The notes beneath the pieces were generated by a model that was not told the DNA's origin, did no database searches, and saw only the letters and a program-made list of their open reading frames with translations. Shown here piece by piece: positions 1-5,298 of a DNA stretch of 6,818 nt. The DNA comes from Bacteroidota bacterium (GTDB lineage: Bacteria; Bacteroidota; Bacteroidia; Flavobacteriales; Flavobacteriaceae). Every line of letters begins with the position of its first letter. The stretch's first letter is position 1. Position numbers and translations under genes: made by a program. The DNA is taken from NCBI GenBank assembly GCA_023457535.1, contig JAEWLN010000067.1, forward strand, positions 1-6,818, read 5' to 3'.

Positions 1-1508
1 CACAGTCGATCGGGGAGCCGGGTACCCAGTTGACGCTGCGTACGTTCCACGTGGGTGGTACGGCCGGTAACATTTCTGAGGAATCGAGCATTGTGACGCG
101 TTTTGACGGTCGTCTTGAGATCGAAGACCTCAAAACCGTTAAAGGCGAAGATACAGAGGGCAACACCGTAGACATCGTTGTGTCGCGTTCAACTGAACTC
201 AAATTGATCGACCAGAAAACCGGCATCACACTCAACACGCACAACATCCCTTACGGATCGAGCATTTTCGTCAAAGACGGCGATGCAGTGTCAAAAGGTA
301 CTGTGATTTGTAAATGGGATCCGTACAACGGGGTTATCGTCTCTGAATTCACCGGTAAGATCGAATACGAAGATCTCGAGCAGGGACAATCGTTCCAGGT
401 TGAAATCGATGAACAAACGGGCTTCCAGGAGAAAGTAATTTCTGAGGCGCGTAACAAGAAACTCATCCCGACGCTTCTCGTTTACGGCAAAGATGGCGAA
501 CTGATCCGTTCGTACAACCTGCCGGTAGGGGCGCACCTGATGGTAGAGAACGGCGAGAAGATCAAAGCGGGTAAGGTGCTCGTAAAAATCCCGCGTCGTT
601 CGTCTAAAGCAGGCGATATCACCGGTGGTTTGCCGCGTATTACCGAACTTCTCGAGGCACGTAACCCGTCCAATCCGGCGGTTGTTTCTGAAATCGACGG
701 TGTGGTGACCTTTGGCAAGATCAAGCGCGGTAACCGTGAGATCATCATCGAATCCAAGTTTGGCGAGATCAAAAAGTACCTCGTTAAATTGTCGAGCCAG
801 ATCCTGGTTCAGGAAAATGACTTTGTACGTGCCGGCGCACCGTTATCGGACGGAGCCATTACGCCTGAGGATATTTTGAGAATCCAGGGGCCATCGGCGG
901 TACAACAGTACCTGGTGAACGAAATTCAGGAAGTATACCGTTTGCAGGGTGTAAAGATCAACGACAAGCACTTCGAGGTGGTCATCCGTCAGATGATGCG
1001 CAAAGTGCAGGTACAAGATCCGGGAGATACGTTGTTCCTCGAAGAGCAACTGATCCACACCAAGGATTTCATCCTCGAAAACGACAAGCTTTACGGCATG
1101 AAAGTCGTCGAAGATGCAGGCGATTCAGAGAACATCAAAGCCGGACAGATCATTTCACCGCGTCAGTTGCGCGATGAAAACTCGCTTTTGAAACGCAATG
1201 ACAAGAACCTGATCGTGGCCCGTGACGTCGTCACTGCTACGGCAACGCCGGTATTGCAAGGGATCACGCGGGCATCGTTGCAAACCAAGTCGTTTATTTC
1301 TGCGGCATCGTTCCAGGAAACGACAAAGGTACTCAACGAAGCAGCCGTGGCCGGTAAACTCGACACGCTCGAAGGACTCAAAGAAAACGTCATCGTGGGT
1401 CACAGAATCCCTGCCGGAACCGGTATGAGAGAGTACGACCAAACGATCGTCGGATCTAAAGATGACTATAACGAAATGATGGCTAACAAAGAAGAATACA
1501 TCTACTAA
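1..1508 (+). CDS. rpoC: DNA-directed RNA polymerase subunit beta', C-terminal part (5' end outside window)
   Basis: This is the C-terminal ~502 residues of the beta' subunit, the catalytic-cleft subunit of RNA polymerase. The reading frame is already open at base 3 and encodes QSIGEPGTQLTLRTFH, the trigger-loop region, so the first ATG-like start inside the window (base 30) would be an artefact. About 180 residues (visible residues ~22-200) separate the trigger loop from DITGGLPR (from base 615). This matches the position and size of the SI3 insertion known from E. coli beta'. Further family blocks follow: LLEARNPSNPA, VYRLQGVKINDKH, and FISAASFQETTKVL with VIVGHRIPAGTG (bases ~1293-1430). 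The tail ends in a short acidic/aromatic stretch, EEYIY. The trigger loop has Leu where E. coli has Met932. The stop TAA shares its last A with the ATG of the next gene, which suggests co-transcription and coupled translation. Full-length Bacteroidota beta' is around 1,430 residues, so about a third is present. Identification is very secure. Confidence 0.98.
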   Translation, partial: QSIGEPGTQLTLRTFHVGGTAGNISEESSIVTRFDGRLEIEDLKTVKGEDTEGNTVDIVVSRSTELKLIDQKTGITLNTHNIPYGSSIFVKDGDAVSKGTVICKWDPYNGVIVSEFTGKIEYEDLEQGQSFQVEIDEQTGFQEKVISEARNKKLIPTLLVYGKDGELIRSYNLPVGAHLMVENGEKIKAGKVLVKIPRRSSKAGDITGGLPRITELLEARNPSNPAVVSEIDGVVTFGKIKRGNREIIIESKFGEIKKYLVKLSSQILVQENDFVRAGAPLSDGAITPEDILRIQGPSAVQQYLVNEIQEVYRLQGVKINDKHFEVVIRQMMRKVQVQDPGDTLFLEEQLIHTKDFILENDKLYGMKVVEDAGDSENIKAGQIISPRQLRDENSLLKRNDKNLIVARDVVTATATPVLQGITRASLQTKSFISAASFQETTKVLNEAAVAGKLDTLEGLKENVIVGHRIPAGTGMREYDQTIVGSKDDYNEMMANKEEYIY

Positions 1509-1819
1509 TGAGCGATCAAAAACCACAACAGGGACAAATCAACATTGAGCTCGATGAAGCGACCGCAGAGGGAATTTATTCCAACCTCGCGATCATCAAC
1601 CATTCGGCCTCGGAGTTTGTCATGGACTTTGTGTGTATCATGCCTGGTACGCCCAAAGCCAAAGTCAAGTCCAGAATTGTGTTGACCCCGCAGCACGCCA
1701 AGAGATTGGTGAAGGCGCTCGGCGAAAACGTCCACAGATTTGAACAAGCCTACGGCGAGATCAAAGATTCGGAGCAACCGCCGATCCCACTGAATTTTGG
1801 TCCTGCAGGACAAGCATAA
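1508..1819 (+). CDS. DUF3467 family protein encoded directly after rpoC
   Basis: This is a small 103-residue soluble protein with no signal peptide or membrane segment, so it is presumably cytoplasmic. The sequence fits DUF3467: an N-terminal INIELDEATAEGIYSNLAII strand/turn region, SASEFVMDFVCIMPG (about residues 34-48), then a basic KAKVKSRIVLTPQHAKRLVKAL block with a helix, and a proline-rich tail. The length is usual for the family. The start ATG overlaps the rpoC stop (TAATG), so no other start is plausible and translation is probably coupled to rpoC. A terminator follows within a few bases, making this the last gene of the rpoC transcript. From general knowledge, DUF3467 genes are recurrent neighbours of rpoC in Bacteroidota and I know of no established biochemical function. 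A role near RNA polymerase is inference from position only. Confidence 0.9.
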   Translation: MSDQKPQQGQINIELDEATAEGIYSNLAIINHSASEFVMDFVCIMPGTPKAKVKSRIVLTPQHAKRLVKALGENVHRFEQAYGEIKDSEQPPIPLNFGPAGQA

Positions 1820-1822
1820 TTG

Positions 1823-1853
1823 AAAAGCCTCTCGGAAACGGGGGGCTTTTTTT
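1823..1853 (+). terminator. Rho-independent terminator of the rpoC-DUF3467 unit
   Basis: An 11-bp stem pairs AAAAGCCTCTC (1823-1833) with GGGGGGCTTTT (1840-1850), including two T-G wobbles, around the loop GGAAAC. The T-run continues to 1853. It begins four bases after the DUF3467 stop codon, the expected place for an intrinsic terminator, and separates the housekeeping unit from the regulator gene. Confidence 0.9.
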
Positions 1854-1890
1854 ATAGCGACATCCGGCATCATTTTTAGAGTGTTAACGC

Positions 1891-1922
1891 TTACGCGATA
1901 ATCGTCTGGTTTTGTATATTTG
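1891..1922 (+). promoter_or_regulatory. Flavobacterial-type promoter for the TPR/AraC regulator gene
   Basis: TATATTTG at 1915-1922 is an exact match to the Bacteroidota -7 consensus TAnnTTTG. The -33 element is weak: TTA at 1891-1893 with a 21-base spacer, where the consensus is TTG with about 19. Transcription would begin near 1928, after the upstream terminator, leaving a leader of about 100 bases before the preferred start codon at 2030. Confidence 0.6.
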
Positions 1923-2029
1923 GGACATTAATGAGGCTATCGATAACAAGATATTGACGGGGTTTGGTGTTTCATCGGTTGGAATTTCAGACGCTATCGG
2001 TAGCTTTTTCAGACAAACAGCGAATCCCT

Positions 2030-3670
2030 ATGCTTGCCAAACGCGTTTATTTTTTGTTGGTTTTGTTCTCGGGTCTTGTATTTGCGCAAGGTCCGTTGAC
2101 GACCGGTGCAATAGACAAGGAATTCGATCGGGCGAATCTTTACGTCAACGCCGGCGATCCGGAGCAAGCCATCCCGATACTGGAAAAAATTGAGAAAGAC
2201 GCCGAGAGCATCGGCTACAAGCAGGGCATCACGCGGGTGGGCCACACCTATGCGATCATTTACTTCAACACTTCGAATTACAAAAAGGCGATAACGCTCG
2301 ATGACAAGTACCTGAAAATGGCGCTTGAGATCAAAGACTACGTTAAACTTTGCCATCTCCACCGGTTGAAGGGATGTGCGTATACCGAGTTGGGTTTGTT
2401 GGACAAAGGCGAGGAAGAATACCGGCAGGCGCTGAAATACGCCGAGCAAATCACGATCGCCAATAAAAAACAATTCGCACTGAGTTTGATTTACAGCAAT
2501 CGGGCCGGCAGTTACATCAAGGGCGAGGCGAATCGGGACACTATTTTTTCGGGAATCAACAAAAGCATCGCGCATGCCCAAAAAATAACCGAGGAAGTCG
2601 AAGCCGAAGTTTCCAGCAAATACAGCCTGATCGCCTATTCCTACATGATTTTGGCCAACGAGTATGCGAAATCGCAAAAGTCCCGATTGGCCGAAGCGTA
2701 TTATTTGAAAGCCCTCGAAATACACGACACCAAGCCGATGGTTTTGGTGGAACAGGTGGTGTTGTTGAGTGAGTTGGGGTTCTTTTACTACAAGGAAAAA
2801 ATGTACGACAAGGCGGTCAAATATGCCGAAAGGGGCGTCGATCTGGAGCGAAAAGCGAGTTTTCCGCAAATCAGAAGGGATCTTTTCGAGACGTTGTCCA
2901 AGTCCTATCTCGAATTGGACAAAACCGAGAATTCGAAAAAGTACCTCAGGCTGTTCTCCGCCTTGAACGACAGCATTAACAGTAGCGACGAAAAGGCGGT
3001 GGATACGGCGCTCAAAAGCACGGTCTACAAACAGGAAAAAAAATTTCTCGACGATGCCAGCCGAAGAACCGTGATTTACCTGTCGTCAGGTATCGTATTA
3101 TTGATTTTGGGCGCATCTTTTTTCTTCTATTACAAACGGAAAAAGCAAAACCAGATCAAAAAGATCGAAGCCATCTTGGAAAAACTAAAGGAGCGTCACG
3201 GCGATCTGACCGATGTTTTGCAGCCGACCGGCAAAGTCGCAACCGATGGCGAAAAGGAGGAAGAGAAAATCTTCATGTCTGCCGAAGCCGAAAAAAATCT
3301 GCTCGAGAAGCTGCACCATTTCGAAGAAAAAAAACTGTTTCTGGAGCGAAAAGTATCGTTGTCTTTTGTTGCGGCCGAAATCGAAAGCAATACGCGATAC
3401 CTGTCCTACGTCATCAAAAAGCACAAAGGCAAAGACTTCAACAAATACATCAATGATTTGCGGATCAATTACATCGTCCAAAAAATCAACGACAATCCGC
3501 TGTACAGGCAATATAAGATCAATGTATTGGCGGAAGAGGCAGGTTTTTCTTCGCATTCCAAATTTGGAACCGTATTCAAAAATACCGTCGGCGTATCGCC
3601 ATCGGAATTCATCCACTATTTTGAAAAAAACAACGGCGCGGGTTCGTTGGAAGCTTACAGTCAGTCCTAG
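2030..3670 (+). CDS. Membrane-anchored TPR sensor with C-terminal AraC-type DNA-binding domain
   Basis: Predicted 546-residue one-component transcription regulator. Residues 1-19 form a signal peptide (MLAKRVYFLLVLFSGLVFA) with Gln at +1. Residues ~27-320 are helical TPR-like repeats (starting near 27, 66, 104, 197, 239 and 281). A single membrane helix lies at 347-368 and is followed by YKRKKQ, so the C-terminus should be cytoplasmic and the TPR part periplasmic. A charged, coiled-coil-prone linker (~370-436) leads to an AraC/XylS double helix-turn-helix at ~437-535. It includes YLSYVIKKHKGKDFNKYIN and the second motif INVLAEEAGFSSHSKFGTVF (from 497) ending in VGVSPSEF. No kinase or receiver domain is visible. 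The frame allows an upstream ATG at 1964, but ATG 2030 puts the signal peptide at the N-terminus and is preferred. No Shine-Dalgarno sequence is seen, which is usual in this phylum. It precedes a surface-protein gene pair that it might control; the ligand and targets are unknown. Confidence 0.9.
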   Translation: MLAKRVYFLLVLFSGLVFAQGPLTTGAIDKEFDRANLYVNAGDPEQAIPILEKIEKDAESIGYKQGITRVGHTYAIIYFNTSNYKKAITLDDKYLKMALEIKDYVKLCHLHRLKGCAYTELGLLDKGEEEYRQALKYAEQITIANKKQFALSLIYSNRAGSYIKGEANRDTIFSGINKSIAHAQKITEEVEAEVSSKYSLIAYSYMILANEYAKSQKSRLAEAYYLKALEIHDTKPMVLVEQVVLLSELGFFYYKEKMYDKAVKYAERGVDLERKASFPQIRRDLFETLSKSYLELDKTENSKKYLRLFSALNDSINSSDEKAVDTALKSTVYKQEKKFLDDASRRTVIYLSSGIVLLILGASFFFYYKRKKQNQIKKIEAILEKLKERHGDLTDVLQPTGKVATDGEKEEEKIFMSAEAEKNLLEKLHHFEEKKLFLERKVSLSFVAAEIESNTRYLSYVIKKHKGKDFNKYINDLRINYIVQKINDNPLYRQYKINVLAEEAGFSSHSKFGTVFKNTVGVSPSEFIHYFEKNNGAGSLEAYSQS

Positions 3671-3824
3671 ATTTAACGTTTAGGCAGTCATTTCTTCATT
3701 TGGAAATAACCCATAGGTATTGCCAAATTCATAGGTTAAAGAGGAAATATTTAACTGAATTCCATTTTAAATGCCAACCGGAAAACTTTGTTTCTTTTTG
3801 GATAAGGGCGCGCAGCGTACCAAC

Positions 3825-3846
3825 GCAGCAGTACTCCTGCTGTTTT
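3825..3846 (+). terminator. Possible weak terminator downstream of the regulator gene
   Basis: CAGCAG (3826-3831) and CTGCTG (3837-3842) form a perfect 6-bp stem around the loop TACTC, followed by TTTT (3843-3846). An extra G-T wobble at the base is possible. The stem is short, the T-run is only four bases, and it lies about 155 bases past the regulator stop, so it may be an inefficient terminator or a chance hairpin. No better terminator was found for that gene. Confidence 0.4.
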
Positions 3847-3881
3847 CAAATCGCTGACAATCAGTATTTGGTGAAATAAAA

Positions 3882-3909
3882 TCTATCCAAATTGCGCAAT
3901 ACGGATAGA
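3882..3909. promoter_or_regulatory. 28-bp inverted repeat, candidate operator upstream of the S74 gene promoter
   Basis: The outer arms TCTATCC (3882-3888) and GGATAGA (3903-3909) are perfect inverted repeats. Between them sits a perfect 10-bp palindrome, ATTGCGCAAT (3891-3900), with the same centre. Overall, 12 of 14 positions in the two half-sites match, the mismatches being the two bases between arm and core. The centre (3895/3896) is about 55 bp upstream of the -7 box and about 68 bp upstream of the likely transcription start, where a dimeric activator could bind. It could also form an RNA hairpin, but no T-run follows directly (CGATCTTTT), so a terminator is less likely. The binding protein is unknown; the adjacent AraC-type regulator is one candidate. 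Confidence 0.55.
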
Positions 3910-3927
3910 CGATCTTTTCCACCGACG

Positions 3928-3958
3928 TTATTTTTTTAGTTTCTTGCCGGTACGTTTG
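3928..3958 (+). promoter_or_regulatory. Flavobacterial-type promoter for the S74/T9SS gene pair
   Basis: TACGTTTG at 3951-3958 exactly matches the TAnnTTTG -7 consensus. TTA at 3928-3930, with a 20-base spacer, is the best -33 candidate and lies at the edge of a T-run. Transcription would start near 3964, giving a leader of about 50 bases that ends in the A-rich stretch CAAAAAGAAACAAA just before ATG 4014. Since this start lies after the ATG at 3960, it also supports 4014 as the true translation start. Confidence 0.65.
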
Positions 3959-4013
3959 GATGCCGACGTCGATGAGATGTCTGTGGCTAAGTCCATTGTC
4001 AAAAAGAAACAAA

Positions 4014-5270
4014 ATGTTGAAAAATAAGTTACTCCTGATTTTTTTTGCGGCTACGCCGATGGCTTTTTCCCAAGTGGGAATCGGGACGGCCAGTCCAAGG
4101 GCGGCCTTAGAGGTCAATTCGGCAACCAACGGATTCCTGACGCCACAGGTCGCATTGTCCAGCACAACCCTCAGTGCGCCGGTGGTCAACCCCGACGGGA
4201 CTGCGCTTTTGCCGGGTACCATCGTCTACAACACACAGTCCGTCAACGATGTAACGGCCGGATACTACTACTGGAACGGAACCATTTGGGTACGGATGGC
4301 CGCGGCCGGCGCCACCACGCACAATACCTTGGACAAGGCATACGATGAAGGGGGAGCGGGCGTCGGGCGCCAGATTACCGCCGATAGCGGCCCGGTCGAA
4401 ATCACCAACTCCGGTGCCAATACCATCGCCTTGCGGCTGAACACCAATATCGCAGATTCCTATGCTATTTATGCCGATCAAAACAGCACCGGTACGACCA
4501 TCCGCGCGACCAACAGCTTCACGGGTAACAACGCATTTTCGACAATCCAGGGGCGCAGCAATAGTGCCAACAATACCACTGCAGGGATTTTGGGATTGGC
4601 CGGTGGCGCTGGATTCGGCATCGTCGGTCAAACCGATGCCGCATCGACATCGCGGGCGGCCGTCTACGGCATCAATGCGAGAACCAACGGCGGCCACGGT
4701 GTGTGGGGAAGGGGATTCAATGGCGTGGTCGGCGAGACGAATTACAGGCTCGGGTATGGCGTTTGGGGCGAAAATTACAACGCGCTCGGAACGGGGAATG
4801 GTATCGGAACATACGGCAGGGGATTCGTCGGTATTTGGGGAGAGATTTTGGCGGGTTTTGCCAATTCCGGCTATGCGGGCTATTTCAACGGTTATACGTT
4901 TTCGACGACCGGCTTTTATGTGCCATCGGATGAACGCTTGAAATCGAACATCCAGAAGATCACCAACGCAACCGAAAAACTCGAAGCATTATCCGGAAAT
5001 TCGTACGACATCAATTTCGAAGTAAAATACACCGACAAAGACGGACAATTGGTTTCGACGCCCCACAGCAGAAAAGAATACGGCGTCATCGCCCAGGAAG
5101 TCGAAAAAATGTTTCCCGACATGATCAGCGAAGCCCAATTCGACTTCACCGATGCCGATGCCACGAAATACAAAGTCGTCAATTACAACCAATTGGTTCC
5201 AGTTTTGTTGGAAGCGATCAAGGAACTCGACGCCCGCGTAACCGAACTCGAAAAGAAATTGGAAAAATAG
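4014..5270 (+). CDS. Exported protein with C-terminal S74 intramolecular chaperone (tail fiber) domain
   Basis: Predicted 418-residue exported protein. A signal peptide (1-19, ending AFS before Gln20) is followed by VGIGTASPRAALEV and, near 87-95, WNGTIWVRM, both common in flavobacterial surface proteins of this type. Residues ~200-290 hold glycine-rich repeats (GHGVWGRGFNGVVGE at 227, GYGVWGENYNALG at 247, GIGTYGRGFVGIWGE at 263), suggestive of a trimeric beta-structured shaft. The C-terminal ~114 residues are a peptidase S74 domain. They show SDERLK with Ser305 and Lys310 at the positions of the known Ser-Lys self-cleavage dyad, GVIAQEVE at 357-364, YNQLVPVLLEAIKEL from 391, and a terminal coiled coil. 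In the family this domain assists trimer folding and then cuts itself off before the Ser. An ATG at 3960 is in frame but overlaps the probable transcription start. There is no T9SS sorting domain and no phage context. A surface adhesin or appendage role is inference. Confidence 0.9.
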   Translation: MLKNKLLLIFFAATPMAFSQVGIGTASPRAALEVNSATNGFLTPQVALSSTTLSAPVVNPDGTALLPGTIVYNTQSVNDVTAGYYYWNGTIWVRMAAAGATTHNTLDKAYDEGGAGVGRQITADSGPVEITNSGANTIALRLNTNIADSYAIYADQNSTGTTIRATNSFTGNNAFSTIQGRSNSANNTTAGILGLAGGAGFGIVGQTDAASTSRAAVYGINARTNGGHGVWGRGFNGVVGETNYRLGYGVWGENYNALGTGNGIGTYGRGFVGIWGEILAGFANSGYAGYFNGYTFSTTGFYVPSDERLKSNIQKITNATEKLEALSGNSYDINFEVKYTDKDGQLVSTPHSRKEYGVIAQEVEKMFPDMISEAQFDFTDADATKYKVVNYNQLVPVLLEAIKELDARVTELEKKLEK

Positions 5271-5298
5271 ATCTTACCTTACCTAAAAGCCGTTACCA

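Larger units (their letters stand above)
3671..4013. other. Non-coding regulatory region between the regulator and the surface-protein genes
   Basis: These 343 bases carry no convincing gene. The first ~110 bases are clearly more A+T-rich than the flanking genes. They contain a short direct repeat, CATAGGT at 3712-3718 and again at 3730-3736 (18 bases start to start). Further along are a hairpin with a T-run (3825-3846), a 28-bp inverted repeat (3882-3909), and a TAnnTTTG promoter (3951-3958) feeding the next gene through a leader of about 50 bases. A 28-codon ORF at 3771-3857 overlaps the hairpin but lacks a usable translation signal and is not called. Confidence 0.7.

Noticed and set aside
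1938..1945. TATCGATA palindrome just downstream of the regulator promoter
   Set aside because: An 8-bp palindrome is common by chance and does not resemble the 28-bp repeat at 3882-3909.
1993..2009. GCTA-TCGG-TAGC hairpin followed by TTTTT in the regulator leader
   Set aside because: The stem is only 4 bp, too short for a credible attenuator or terminator.
1912..2193. 93-codon + strand frame overlapping the start of the regulator gene
   Set aside because: It overlaps the -7 promoter element and then runs out of frame through the regulator's signal peptide and first repeats, so it is a frame shadow.
2009..2869. 286-codon open frame on the minus strand
   Set aside because: It lies wholly antisense to the regulator gene, has no recognisable domain, and its composition follows from the codon pattern of the + strand gene.
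3771..3857. 28-codon + strand ORF that overlaps the 3826-3842 hairpin, resembling a leader peptide
   Set aside because: No promoter or convincing ribosome-binding context precedes it, it has no run of regulatory codons, and the main promoter for the next gene lies downstream of it.
3767..4222. Minus-strand 151-codon frame crossing the intergenic region
   Set aside because: It overlaps the promoter, the inverted repeat and the S74 gene's signal peptide region, and encodes no recognisable domain.
4014..5270. Possible prophage tail fibre gene
   Set aside because: No other phage genes are present, and the signal peptide and VGIGTASP start are typical of cellular flavobacterial surface proteins.
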